Positions 32,362 to 41,387 of a stretch of DNA of 64,000 nucleotides are shown piece after piece. The position numbers and the translations under genes were made by a program. Numbering within the stretch: position 1 is the first letter of the stretch; each line of letters opens with the position of its first letter. The notes under the pieces were generated by a model, which did no database searches, was not told the origin of the DNA, and saw only the letters and a list, made by a program, of their open reading frames with translations. Location of the stretch: contig NZ_VDBO01000006.1 in NCBI RefSeq assembly GCF_005930355.1, positions 62,001 to 126,000 on the forward strand, read 5' to 3'. Origin of the DNA: Paenibacillus sinopodophylli. GTDB taxonomy: Bacteria > Bacillota > Bacilli > Paenibacillales > Paenibacillaceae.

Positions 32362-34479
32362 GTGCAGGATGATCCGCAGAAGCGGGAGATTGTTAACCGG
32401 CGCCATTTTTCGTTTCGATTGAACTTATTTTTTTTCGTAACCTTTGCTTTGTTCAGCGTATTGATCGTTCGTTTAGCTATTCTGCAGTTCGTGGAAGGGC
32501 CGACGCTCAGCGCAGAGGGGATTAATAAAGCTACCCGCAGTGTCAAGATCCCGCCAATTAGGGGCAATATCTACGATGCTAACGGCGCTGAGATTGCATA
32601 CTCAACATCAACGCAGTCTTTATATTTCAGCGTACAGCCAGAGCTTAAGCTTACGGATGCGAAAGAGAACGCGAAGAAAGAGGCAGCTAAGCTGTTTGAT
32701 GTGTTTACGAGATACGGCGATCCGGCTAAGGAGATGACCGTTGACGATATTATTCGTCAGATGGATCTGGATTTCAGAAGAAATAATATATCGACACCGA
32801 GACGGATCAAATCTGGACTGACCAATGAAGAGATAGCCTACTTCATGGAGAATAGATCGGAATTTAAGGGAATCGATATTATGGAGGAAAGCGTCCGGAA
32901 TTACAGCACGGACTCCATTGCCGTGCAACTGGTCGGTTATCTGAAGAAATATAAAGGCGTCAGGGAAACGGTCGATTTCTATAAGGAGAAAACGACCGAG
33001 GAAGATGCGACACTTCAATATTTGGAAGAAGAGGATGTCGGCATGGATGGGCTGGAGTACATGTACCAAGATGTTCTTCGCGGGAAGAACGGCTTGAAGA
33101 CGTATCCAGTTAATAATGCAGAGCGGATTATAGGTCCCATGCAAATTACGAATCCACAAAAAGGGTCCGATATTTATTTGACCATCGATAAGAATGTGCA
33201 ATTGAAAACAGAGCAAGCGATTATGGATCAATTGAAAACGATATCGACATCAACGAACAAATATGAGCGGGCGAAATACGCCCAAACCGGATTTGCGGTC
33301 GCAATGGAAGTAGATACGGGTAAAATTGTAGCAATGGCAAGCATGCCGGATTATGATCCGAATATATGGTCTGGGGGGCGGATAAGCCCTGAGGATTACG
33401 AAAACTTCCAGAATGTGCTATCGAATGGAACGATTCGTACCGTGTATGGCAAATATACAGAGAAGGAAATTAACGAGCATCCTTCTTCGATTCTGCCTCC
33501 AGGTTCGACGCTCAAGCCATTATCCGTTCTTGTCGGCTTGAATGAGAAGTTGTTCAAGACAAATTCTGTATATTTGGATAAAGGGATATTCTCCTATGGT
33601 AAAACAGGGTATGAAACCTATATTCGCAACTCGCAGGGTCATGTATATGGCAGCATAGACGGAGCTCAGGCGATCCAGTATTCTTCCAACCCGTTCATGG
33701 CTTCGATGGTAGGCAACAGGCTCTACATGCGCGGCACGGTTGATGGGAAGAGCAGTGTGGAGATCTGGGACAGCTACATGAAGCAATTTGGGCTTGGTGT
33801 TCTAACAGGCAGCGGTTTGCCTAACGAAACAAAAGGTATTATTGAGTACTTCAAAGAGGCAGAGAGCGGTAGTCCGCAGTCTGCTTTGATCCAGGCCTCA
33901 TTCGGACAGCAAGGCCGATATACGACTTTGCAGCTTGCGCAGTATGCAGCCATGCTCGCCAATCACGGCAAACGGATGAAGCCCCAGTTCGTCAATGAAA
34001 TTAAAGACACTGATGGAAATGTTATTCAAGGCTATAAGCCTGAAATTCTGAATCAAGTCGATTATCCAATCGAATACTGGAATGAAATTGAGACAGGTAT
34101 GTCCAAGGTAAGCTCGGGAGGTTTCGAGGGCGTTGATTACTCGTATCGCCGTAAAACCGGAACGTCGGAGCAATCGGTTAAAGGACGTACGGCTGAGAAT
34201 GCGGTATTTATCGCCTATGCTCCTGCTGATAAGCCGAAGCTTGCAGTAGCTGTTGTCGTGCCTGACGGGGGCTTCGGATCATACGGAGCTTCGCCAATCG
34301 CTCGTAAAATTTTCGACGCTTACAACGATGAAGTTGGGCTGTACGGCGTACCTAAAAATAAAACAGTCGAGTCTGTGGCAGAAGCAGGTGTTCTTGCTAA
34401 TGAGAACGACACATCAGCCGGAGATGCTGAGACCAATTTGGCTAATGCGAATGCGGCTGACAATCAGACGAATGAGTAG
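32362..34479 (+). CDS. Class B penicillin-binding protein (PBP2 type)
   Basis: A 705-residue D,D-transpeptidase that cross-links peptidoglycan. One N-terminal helix (about residues 15-35) anchors it; a dimerisation domain follows (PPIRGNIYDANGAEIAYS), then the penicillin-binding domain with STLK (382-385, acylated Ser), SSN (441-443) and KTG (598-600). The C-terminal tail is Ala/Asn/Glu-rich. B. subtilis PbpA/PbpH, with roles in rod shape, are the likely counterparts. GTG start after AGGTGATT. It is the last gene of the operon and ends at a strong terminator. Confidence 0.95.
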   Translation: MQDDPQKREIVNRRHFSFRLNLFFFVTFALFSVLIVRLAILQFVEGPTLSAEGINKATRSVKIPPIRGNIYDANGAEIAYSTSTQSLYFSVQPELKLTDAKENAKKEAAKLFDVFTRYGDPAKEMTVDDIIRQMDLDFRRNNISTPRRIKSGLTNEEIAYFMENRSEFKGIDIMEESVRNYSTDSIAVQLVGYLKKYKGVRETVDFYKEKTTEEDATLQYLEEEDVGMDGLEYMYQDVLRGKNGLKTYPVNNAERIIGPMQITNPQKGSDIYLTIDKNVQLKTEQAIMDQLKTISTSTNKYERAKYAQTGFAVAMEVDTGKIVAMASMPDYDPNIWSGGRISPEDYENFQNVLSNGTIRTVYGKYTEKEINEHPSSILPPGSTLKPLSVLVGLNEKLFKTNSVYLDKGIFSYGKTGYETYIRNSQGHVYGSIDGAQAIQYSSNPFMASMVGNRLYMRGTVDGKSSVEIWDSYMKQFGLGVLTGSGLPNETKGIIEYFKEAESGSPQSALIQASFGQQGRYTTLQLAQYAAMLANHGKRMKPQFVNEIKDTDGNVIQGYKPEILNQVDYPIEYWNEIETGMSKVSSGGFEGVDYSYRRKTGTSEQSVKGRTAENAVFIAYAPADKPKLAVAVVVPDGGFGSYGASPIARKIFDAYNDEVGLYGVPKNKTVESVAEAGVLANENDTSAGDAETNLANANAADNQTNE

Positions 34480-34491
34480 GATTTGTATATG

Positions 34492-34533
34492 AAAAAGGCG
34501 GGCTGGGGAAAAACCTCTAGCCTGCCTTTTTTT
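34492..34533 (+). terminator. Terminator after the PBP2 gene
   Basis: AAAAAGGCGGGCT pairs with AGCCTGCCTTTTT (one G-U pair), 12-base interior, long T-run. Confidence 0.9.
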
Positions 34534-34561
34534 GCGTGCAAGGCCTATTTGAAAATAAATG

Positions 34562-34591
34562 TTGCACAAGAGAAACATTTTTGTGTATTAT
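34562..34591 (+). promoter_or_regulatory. Sigma-A promoter of the manganese-type ABC operon
   Basis: TTGCAC, 18-base spacer, TATTAT. Confidence 0.65.
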
Positions 34592-34606
34592 TAAAAAAAA
34601 GGCATC

Positions 34607-34640
34607 AGGCAAACTAATATTCATAAGGGCAACCTTTGCC
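34607..34640 (+). promoter_or_regulatory. Candidate MntR/metalloregulator operator
   Basis: AGGCAAAC (34607-34614) and the inverted repeat GGCAA-CCT-TTGCC (34628-34640) give two outward TTTGCC/GGCAAA half-sites, the core of B. subtilis MntR boxes. They lie just downstream of the predicted transcription start, a repressing position. Confidence 0.5.
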
Positions 34641-34680
34641 GCATATAAAAAAAATGACGACAACTCAGGAGGTAATTTTT

Positions 34681-35640
34681 ATGGGGAAGATGTATAAATC
34701 AAATTCAGCGCTTCGTAGATTCATCATGACGATCATATTTCTGACGGTAACAGCTGTTGCTACTACGGCATGCGGGCAAAATGCTGCCGATGGAGAAAAC
34801 GGGAAATTAAAGATTACGGCAACGACAGGGATGATTGCTGATGTTGCGCAGCAGGTGGGCGGCGATTACGCCGAGGTAAGCGGTTTGATGGGAGCAGGAA
34901 TCGATCCCCATCTGTACAAGGCCTCTCAAGGCGATGTGAAGAAGCTGGATGATGCGGATATTATTTTCTATAACGGTCTCCACTTGGAAGGTAAAATGGC
35001 TGAGATGTTCGAAGCATTGGAGAAACGCAAGCCGACTGTAGCTGTATCGCAAAACCTGACGGAAGAACAGCTGCACTCAGCGCCTGGGCAAGGTGCAGGC
35101 ATGCATGATCCGCATATCTGGTTCAATGTGAAGCTGTGGATATCGGCAACGGAGGTCATTCGCGATACGTTGGCTGAGAAGGATGCTTCCCATGCAGATT
35201 ATTACAAAGACAATGCAGCGGCGTATATCAAGCAACTGGAGGAGCTGGATGCTTATGCGAAAGAGCAAATTGCGACAATACCGGAGGCAAGTCGGATTCT
35301 TGTTACTGCACATGATGCATTCGGTTATTTCGGAGAAGCATACGGGTTAACTGTCACGGGTCTGCAAGGAATGAATACGATGTCTGAATACGGCTCGAAG
35401 GATGTCAGCAAGCTTCGCGATTATTTGGTAGAGAAGAAAGTTAAAGCAGTATTTATCGAATCCAGCGTACCTAAGAAATCAATCGAGTCGGTGATCGAGG
35501 GAGCGCGTCAATTGGGCCATGAGGTGAAAATTGGCGGAGAGCTGTTCTCCGATGCGATGGGTGATGCAGGTACGGTGGAAGGCACTTATATTGGAATGGT
35601 GAAGCATAACGTGGATACGATCGTAGCCGCCTTGAAATAG
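34681..35640 (+). CDS. mntA: Metal ABC transporter substrate-binding lipoprotein (MntA/TroA type)
   Basis: A 319-residue cluster A-I binding protein. The lipobox ends in TTAC, so it is membrane-anchored. Metal ligands lie in GIDPHLYKAS, MHDPHIWFN (His residues), AHDAFGYF and the C-terminal GELFSDAMGD (Asp). The long His-rich loop of zinc-type ZnuA proteins is missing, which favours manganese. AGGAGGT precedes the ATG at 34681. It heads a four-gene operon: binding protein, ATPase, permease, permease, the order of B. subtilis mntABCD. Confidence 0.9.
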   Translation: MGKMYKSNSALRRFIMTIIFLTVTAVATTACGQNAADGENGKLKITATTGMIADVAQQVGGDYAEVSGLMGAGIDPHLYKASQGDVKKLDDADIIFYNGLHLEGKMAEMFEALEKRKPTVAVSQNLTEEQLHSAPGQGAGMHDPHIWFNVKLWISATEVIRDTLAEKDASHADYYKDNAAAYIKQLEELDAYAKEQIATIPEASRILVTAHDAFGYFGEAYGLTVTGLQGMNTMSEYGSKDVSKLRDYLVEKKVKAVFIESSVPKKSIESVIEGARQLGHEVKIGGELFSDAMGDAGTVEGTYIGMVKHNVDTIVAALK

Positions 35641-35672
35641 CATAAAATGAGGATGGAAAGAGAGTGGTGAAC

Positions 35673-36479
35673 ATGAGTCAGTCTCCAAATGCAATACGTA
35701 CAGCGACGAAAGCCATTGCGCCGCTTAGCATTAAAGGGTTAAGCGTTGCGTACCAGAAGAAACCGGTGCTTCGGAATGTATCGTTTGAAGTAAATGAAGG
35801 TGAGCTTATCGGAGTTATTGGTCCGAACGGTGCTGGCAAGTCGACACTGATGAAAGCTGCGCTTGGTCTCATACCGAGCATTGGCGGTGAAGTACTGGTA
35901 TATGGAAAGCCCTATAAGCAGCAGCGCAAAATGATCGGATACGTCCCGCAGCGTGAATCGGTGGATTGGGATTTCCCGACGAATGCTCTGGATGTTGTGC
36001 TCATGGGACGTTATGGGCATCTTGGATGGTTCCGCAGGCCAAGCGCGAAGGATAAGGCACTGGCGCTGGAATGCCTAAGCAAGGTTGGCATGGCCGATTA
36101 CGCGGAGAGGCAAATCAGCCAGCTGTCAGGCGGCCAGCAGCAGCGTGTGTTCCTGGCACGCGCGCTTGCACAGGATGCGAAGCTCTATTTCATGGATGAA
36201 CCGTTCGCAGGCGTGGATGCCGCAACGGAGAAAGCCATTATTACGCTGCTGCAAGAGCTGAAGCTGCAAGGAAAAACGGTTATCGTCGTGCATCATGACC
36301 TAGCGACGGTACAGGATTACTTCGACTCGGTTCTGCTGCTCAATGTAGAGCTTCAGGCGTTCGGCCCAACTGAGCAAACTTTTACACAGGAGCAATTACA
36401 GCGTACTTACGGCGGCAGACTTGCCTTTCTTGACCGCAGTCTGCAGTCCCCATCGCGACATGACGGAGTGGGTGAGTAA
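35673..36479 (+). CDS. mntB: Metal ABC transporter ATP-binding protein
   Basis: A 268-residue ATPase that powers the importer. Walker A is GPNGAGKST, the signature LSGGQQQRV, and Walker B LYFMDEPFAGVD followed by the H-loop VHHDL. The QRESVDWDFPTNALDVVLMGRYG segment is typical of Mn/Zn importers. A GTG at 35664 is an alternative start. The stop overlaps the next start (TAATG), so the subunits are coupled. Confidence 0.94.
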   Translation: MSQSPNAIRTATKAIAPLSIKGLSVAYQKKPVLRNVSFEVNEGELIGVIGPNGAGKSTLMKAALGLIPSIGGEVLVYGKPYKQQRKMIGYVPQRESVDWDFPTNALDVVLMGRYGHLGWFRRPSAKDKALALECLSKVGMADYAERQISQLSGGQQQRVFLARALAQDAKLYFMDEPFAGVDAATEKAIITLLQELKLQGKTVIVVHHDLATVQDYFDSVLLLNVELQAFGPTEQTFTQEQLQRTYGGRLAFLDRSLQSPSRHDGVGE

Positions 36480-37423
36480 TGATGGAGCAAATATGGTCAA
36501 TGCTTTCAGATCCTAATATGCAGTGGATTTTTCTCGGCTGTACCCTGCTGGGGTTGAGCAGCGGCGTCATTGGGTGCTTCTCTTATTTAAGGAAGCAGAG
36601 CTTAATGGGGGATACGCTAGCTCATGCTGCACTGCCGGGAATTTGCATCGCCTTTATGTTAACTGGGATCAAATCCATAGGACTTTTTCTTATTGGAGCT
36701 GGTATTGCTGGCGTTGTAGCGACCTTCGGTATTGGATATATAACACGCAACTCCAAGCTCAAGCAGGATGCTGCGATGGGAATTGTATTATCAGGATTTT
36801 TTGGACTTGGGATTGTGCTCCTAACGCTGATTCAGCATGGCGATTACGGCAATCAAGCAGGATTGGATAAATTTCTGTTCGGTCAGGCGGCTTCGATGAT
36901 TGCGTCGGATGTGATTACGATGACAGTCGTCTGCGTATCACTCATTACGATATGTACGCTGCTGTTCAAGCAGTTCAAAATCATTTCATTCGATCCAGGC
37001 TTTGCGAGAGGTCTTGGCTATCCCGTTGCTTTCTTAGAGCAATTGCTGATGCTGCTGATCGTAGTTGCCGTCGTAGCAGGCATTCAAGCGGTTGGCGTCG
37101 TACTCGTCGCTGCACTGCTCATCACGCCAGCCGTTTCGGCCAGATATTGGACGGATCGACTGGGACTAATGGTTGTGTTGTCCGGCATATTCGGCGCGGT
37201 AAGTGGAGCAATCGGAACGTGGATCAGCGCATCCGTCTCGAACCTGCCGACAGGGCCGGTTACGGTGCTCGCGGCTACCCTTTTATTCTGCATCTCTATT
37301 CTGTTCGGACCACAGCGCGGCCTTGTTGCGAAGCGATTGCTGCGACAACGGGTGAAGCAGCGCTTCCATCAAGACAATGAGCGTCTTCTTGAGGGCAATG
37401 TCAAAAAGGAGGCAGCACTATGA
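36479..37423 (+). CDS. mntC: Metal ABC transporter permease (ABC-3 family)
   Basis: A 314-residue permease with about eight helices. SLMGDTLAHAALPGICIAFML near the N-terminus and VGVVLVAALLITPAVSARYWTDRL in the second half are hallmark ABC-3 segments. The C-terminus carries an extended charged tail (RLLRQRVKQRFHQDNERLLEG) not shared by the second permease. Overlaps by coupling at both ends: TAATG with the ATPase and ATGA with the next permease, with which it forms the transmembrane heterodimer. Confidence 0.93.
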   Translation: MMEQIWSMLSDPNMQWIFLGCTLLGLSSGVIGCFSYLRKQSLMGDTLAHAALPGICIAFMLTGIKSIGLFLIGAGIAGVVATFGIGYITRNSKLKQDAAMGIVLSGFFGLGIVLLTLIQHGDYGNQAGLDKFLFGQAASMIASDVITMTVVCVSLITICTLLFKQFKIISFDPGFARGLGYPVAFLEQLLMLLIVVAVVAGIQAVGVVLVAALLITPAVSARYWTDRLGLMVVLSGIFGAVSGAIGTWISASVSNLPTGPVTVLAATLLFCISILFGPQRGLVAKRLLRQRVKQRFHQDNERLLEGNVKKEAAL

Positions 37424-38289
37424 GTGACTTTTGGATTCTGCTTACCGGCGCCCTTGTAGCGAGCTGCTGCGGTGTGCTTGGCGTATTTCTCGTACTGCGC
37501 AAAATGGCGATGATCGGAGATGCGATTAGTCATTCCGTTATGCCGGGTATTGTCATTGCGTTTCTGCTAAGCGGCTCACGTGATTCTTTGCTCATGATGT
37601 TCGCCGCATTGCTATTCGGGTTGTTGACTACGTTCCTTATTCAAATGTTCCAGCAAAGCGGCATTCAATCAGATGCGTCGATTGGCGTCGTGTTCACGGC
37701 ATTGTTTGCAATCGGTGTTGTGCTGGTCAGCTTGTATGCCCGCCAGGTGCATTTGGACCAAGATGCTATTCTATATGGTGAGATCGCCTATGTGCATTGG
37801 AATATTTGGGAGCTCGGCGGCGTAAATATGGGCCCTAAAGCGGTATGGCTGCTCGGAACTACCTTGCTAATCATAACGACCGTAATCGGCTTGTTCTATA
37901 AGCAGTTCAAGTTGTGCGCGTTCGATCCTGCGCTCGCGGCAGCGATCGGCGTACCAGTTGCGCTATTCCATTACTTGTTAATGGGTCTCGTCTCGATGGC
38001 GACTGTTAGTTCTTTCGAAAGCGTAGGAGCCATTCTCGTTGTAGGGCTGCTTATCATACCTGCATCGACGGCTTATTTGCTTACGGACCGACTTGGTGTA
38101 ATGATTGGTCTGAGTGTTGCAGCAGGCGTTGCAAGTACGTTTATCGGCTATGGAGCTGCAGTTGTGCTTGATGCATCCATCGCAGGATGTATGGTATGTG
38201 CTGCAGCATTACTATTCGTTATCGCTTTCCTATTCTCTCCATCTCATGGCATCGTGATTAAGAAGATTCGCTTGAGGAAGCTCGCATAG
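37420..38289 (+). CDS. mntD: Metal ABC transporter permease (ABC-3 family)
   Basis: A 289-residue permease with about eight helices, similar to the preceding one: MAMIGDAISHSVMPGIVIAFLLSG and VGAILVVGLLIIPASTAYLLTDRLG are the matching segments. Its start lies within the stop of the first permease (ATGA). Two different permeases rather than one homodimer fit the MntCD arrangement. A terminator follows, closing the operon. Confidence 0.93.
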   Translation: MSDFWILLTGALVASCCGVLGVFLVLRKMAMIGDAISHSVMPGIVIAFLLSGSRDSLLMMFAALLFGLLTTFLIQMFQQSGIQSDASIGVVFTALFAIGVVLVSLYARQVHLDQDAILYGEIAYVHWNIWELGGVNMGPKAVWLLGTTLLIITTVIGLFYKQFKLCAFDPALAAAIGVPVALFHYLLMGLVSMATVSSFESVGAILVVGLLIIPASTAYLLTDRLGVMIGLSVAAGVASTFIGYGAAVVLDASIAGCMVCAAALLFVIAFLFSPSHGIVIKKIRLRKLA

Positions 38290-38357
38290 TTCACCTTTTA
38301 TTCAATAACCAGATGCGATAGAGTTGGTGTTTTATAGCCAATTTTCTGCAACCATAG

Positions 38358-38403
38358 AAATGCCCTGTATCCTGCATCTCCGCAGCGTACAGGGCATTTT
38401 TTT
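38358..38403 (+). terminator. Terminator of the manganese-type operon
   Basis: AAATGCCCTGTA pairs with TACAGGGCATTT, an inner CTGC/GCAG pair extends it, then a long T-run. Confidence 0.88.
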
Positions 38404-38511
38404 ATGTTTTTCTCATAATCGATAAAATTAATTTACCTATATTGCAACTTTTATCCAGTAATTGACGTACTATATTTGGAACAAATTAGGAGTAAAAGGA
38501 GAGGCGACAAG

Positions 38512-39945
38512 ATGAGGCAATGGTTCAAATGTATTATACCGTTTATTATTTTCACCTTTCTTTTATCAGCATGCAGCTTCGGGGGAAGCAATGAAGGTTT
38601 GGATAAGAACAAGCCAGCTACTTTAAAGGTAATGTATTACGATGAGAATGCATTCTATCAAGATTTCGGTATGGTCTTTACAGCTTTGTATCCGAATGTA
38701 GAGATAGAGGTTTTATCTACGCAATCGCTCTATACAGGGGAGCAGACCGATTACGAGGCAGCATTCGACAAGTTTATTGAAGAGAAGCAGCCTGATGTTG
38801 TTATGCTCGACACGGAGAGGTACAAGAAATTAGCACAGGATGGGAAGCTTTATAATCTGGATGCGGTTATCGAGAAAAGCAAATATGATACAGAAGGACT
38901 TGTTCCCGGGATGTTGGATTATTTGAAAGAAATCGGAGGAGGCAGTTTATTCGGCATAACCCCTAATTTCTATAGTCAAGTACTATTCTATAATAAGGAT
39001 TTGTTCGATCAATTCAAAGTTGAATATCCGACCGATCGGATGAGCTGGGATCAGGTTATTCAGTTGGCGCGCCGTTTTTCGACCGAGGGAGACCCGAAGG
39101 AGCGGATCTATGGTTTGAAAATGGGTTATAGCGGTGATCTGTTCGAAGTGGCGAGTATGTTCGCGTCATCCGAAGGTATTAACTATGTTAATGCTTCGAA
39201 AAAAGAAATGACAATCAATACCGATTCATGGAAAAAGGCGGCTCAGACGGCGCTCGACGCACTCGGCTCGGATGCTCTATATTTCGAAGGTAAGAACAAT
39301 CAAGAAGCGACGATGAACCAAACGTATGAACAATATTTGCTGCGGGACCCTTTCATATCGGGACGCCTCGCCATGGCAATTGGAGACAATAATTATATTA
39401 ATCAGATTAAAGAGGCAAGTCGAAACGAAGCAGTGAAGGATCAGGTTGTACAAAATTGGGATCTCGTTTCTGCTCCAGTCGGACAGCAGAATCCTGATCA
39501 ATCTAATATGATTTCCTTTCAAAACTTATTTGCCATTACGTCAGAGTCTGCGAATAAGGAAACGGCATGGGAGTTCCTGCAGTATATAACAGGCGAAGAA
39601 TACGCGCGAGTGAAATCGAAATCAAATAACTACAATGGTTTGTCTGTTCGAACGAAGTACATATCAGACGAAACAAACACAAGGAATTATGCTGCATTTT
39701 ACAACTTAAAGCCAAGCACGTTCAACAGCTTCAAAGATTTCGACAAGCTGCCTCAGAGCTTCTGGAGCGAGTTTAACGCAGCGACTCAGCTGGAGTTCCA
39801 GAAGGTGGAAAAGGATGAGCAGAGCATTGACGAGGCACTTGATATGCTGCAGGTCAAAGGTCAGGAGATGCTCATGAAGGAAGATTCTGTGACTCAAGAA
39901 GCAGCACCTGCTGCTGAAGCAAGCACAACTACATCGGTGGAATAG
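38512..39945 (+). CDS. Extracellular solute-binding lipoprotein (family 1), orphan
   Basis: A 477-residue lipoprotein with lipobox LLSAC. It has the two-lobe fold of sugar-type binding proteins: TLKVMYYDENAFYQDFG, KQPDVVMLDTERYKKLAQDG, FYSQVLFYNKDLFDQF, and the closing WEFLQYITGEEYAR. The last 40 residues form a Glu/Ala/Thr-rich tail. No permease or ATPase gene lies beside it, so it either feeds a transporter elsewhere or works as a sensor partner. AAAGGAG precedes the ATG at 38512, and a terminator follows. Confidence 0.88.
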   Translation: MRQWFKCIIPFIIFTFLLSACSFGGSNEGLDKNKPATLKVMYYDENAFYQDFGMVFTALYPNVEIEVLSTQSLYTGEQTDYEAAFDKFIEEKQPDVVMLDTERYKKLAQDGKLYNLDAVIEKSKYDTEGLVPGMLDYLKEIGGGSLFGITPNFYSQVLFYNKDLFDQFKVEYPTDRMSWDQVIQLARRFSTEGDPKERIYGLKMGYSGDLFEVASMFASSEGINYVNASKKEMTINTDSWKKAAQTALDALGSDALYFEGKNNQEATMNQTYEQYLLRDPFISGRLAMAIGDNNYINQIKEASRNEAVKDQVVQNWDLVSAPVGQQNPDQSNMISFQNLFAITSESANKETAWEFLQYITGEEYARVKSKSNNYNGLSVRTKYISDETNTRNYAAFYNLKPSTFNSFKDFDKLPQSFWSEFNAATQLEFQKVEKDEQSIDEALDMLQVKGQEMLMKEDSVTQEAAPAAEASTTTSVE

Positions 39946-39969
39946 CCGAAAGATCGATCATAGGAAGTG

Positions 39970-40013
39970 ACAAGCTTTCACGTACGCGTGAAGGCTTGTT
40001 GTTGTTTCTTTCT
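39970..40013 (+). terminator. Terminator after the orphan binding protein
   Basis: ACAAGCTTTCACG pairs with CGTGAAGGCTTGT (one G-U pair), loop TACG, then TGTTGTTTCTTTC. Confidence 0.78.
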
Positions 40014-40043
40014 ATATAGAATGTTTAATCGACATGTCTATCG

Positions 40044-40072
40044 TTTGGAATCTGCCGCAAATGTGCTAAAAT
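40044..40072 (+). promoter_or_regulatory. Promoter of the HAD phosphatase gene cluster
   Basis: TTTGGA, 17-base spacer, TAAAAT, with TGC giving an extended -10. Confidence 0.55.
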
Positions 40073-40124
40073 AATTTACTAGTGGGTTACTTAGAGAAAC
40101 GGCATTTACGAGGAGGCACATCAC

Positions 40125-40877
40125 GTGGGAGAGTACAAATTGTTAGCGCTCGATATGGATGGGACGCTGCTTAACGAACAAAGTGAAATAAGTACAGAGA
40201 ATGCGGAATGGATTCAGAAAGCACGGGATGCGGGCGTTATCGTCAGCTTCTCTACGGGACGCGGTTTCAGAAGCGCATTGCCCTTCGCCGAGCAGTTGAA
40301 GCTGGAGACTCCGATGATTACGGTGAATGGCAGTGAAATCTGGCATCGCCCTCATGTGCTGTACAAACGAACGCATTTAAGCCATGTTTATGTACAAAGG
40401 CTGCACGAGCTTGCGCTGTCGCACGGCGAGCCTTGGTTCTGGGCGTATACCGCCGATGAAATTTATAACAAAGAGAAATGGATTGCTCCTGCTGATGATT
40501 ATGCAGCCCATCACTGGCTGAAATTCGGCTATTATACGAAGGATGACAGTATCCGCGAGAAAATTTTAGCAGAGGTACAAAGCTGGGGAGCGCTTGAAAT
40601 AACGAATTCCTCACCATGGAACTTGGAGCTCAATCCGCTTGGGGTGTCGAAAGCGAGCGCTCTACAGGAATTATGCGGTCTTCTGAATATCGAGATGTCG
40701 CAGGTTATTGCGGTTGGCGACAGCTTGAATGATATTGCAGCAATCCGTGAGGCTGGCCTTGGCGTCGCCATGGGCAATGCTCAGGATACGGTTAAGGAGG
40801 CTGCGGATTTCATTACTTTGTCGAATAATGAGCATGGCGTTGCAGAGGTTATTAGGAGATACGTTCTGAAGGGATGA
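40125..40877 (+). CDS. Cof-type HAD hydrolase
   Basis: A 250-residue phosphatase. Asp 10 and Asp 12 in LALDMDGTLL form the phosphoaspartyl nucleophile pair, FSTGRG holds the motif 2 region, and VIAVGDSLNDIAAIREAGLGVAMGNA provides motifs 3 and 4. A type IIb cap domain occupies the middle. Members dephosphorylate sugar phosphates, FMN or thiamine intermediates; the substrate here is unknown. GTG start, AGGAGG 8 bases upstream. The next gene starts 8 bases after its stop, so they are one unit. Confidence 0.93.
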   Translation: MGEYKLLALDMDGTLLNEQSEISTENAEWIQKARDAGVIVSFSTGRGFRSALPFAEQLKLETPMITVNGSEIWHRPHVLYKRTHLSHVYVQRLHELALSHGEPWFWAYTADEIYNKEKWIAPADDYAAHHWLKFGYYTKDDSIREKILAEVQSWGALEITNSSPWNLELNPLGVSKASALQELCGLLNIEMSQVIAVGDSLNDIAAIREAGLGVAMGNAQDTVKEAADFITLSNNEHGVAEVIRRYVLKG

Positions 40878-40884
40878 GCTGGCT

Positions 40885-41367
40885 ATGGAAATTGTAGGCT
40901 GGATATTAGTTGTTTTATTGTTCGTTGTCGGGATGGCAGGAGCGATCTATCCAATCCTGCCAGGGGCACTTGCTATATACGGTGCCTTTTTTGTTTATGG
41001 CTTGTTCTTCTCATTCAGCGAATTTGGTGTATGGTTCTGGCTCATACAAACCATCATCGTTGTCGTGCTGTTCGTTGCAGATTATGCCGTCAGCGCTTGG
41101 GGCGTCAAACGGTTCGGCGGCTCAAGGGCTTCGGTAATCGGCAGCACAATCGGCCTTATATTCGGACCATTCGTTATCCCTGCATTCGGCCTTATCATCG
41201 GTCCATTTGCCGGTGCTGTTATCGGTGAAATGATCATCGGAACGAGTCTAGACAAATCGCTTAAGGTTGGGCTTGGCTCTGTTGTCGGGTTGTTCAGCAG
41301 CGTCGTTGTGAAATTCATTCTACAGCTTGTAATGATAGTCTTGTTCATCATTTGGCTCGTATTCTAA
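40885..41367 (+). CDS. DUF456 membrane protein
   Basis: A 160-residue protein with four to five helices and Gly-rich kinks. The conserved core is [17 protein letters not shown] and the repeated glycine segment [33 protein letters not shown], typical of DUF456 (B. subtilis YqgC-like). Glycine-zipper packing suggests an oligomeric membrane structure, but no function is known. It is sandwiched between the HAD and ThuA genes with short gaps and is probably co-transcribed. Confidence 0.88.
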   Translation: MEIVGWILVVLLFVVGMAGAIYPILPGALAIYGAFFVYGLFFSFSEFGVWFWLIQTIIVVVLFVADYAVSAWGVKRFGGSRASVIGSTIGLIFGPFVIPAFGLIIGPFAGAVIGEMIIGTSLDKSLKVGLGSVVGLFSSVVVKFILQLVMIVLFIIWLVF

Positions 41368-41387
41368 TAGAGAAGGTGAAACTGACG

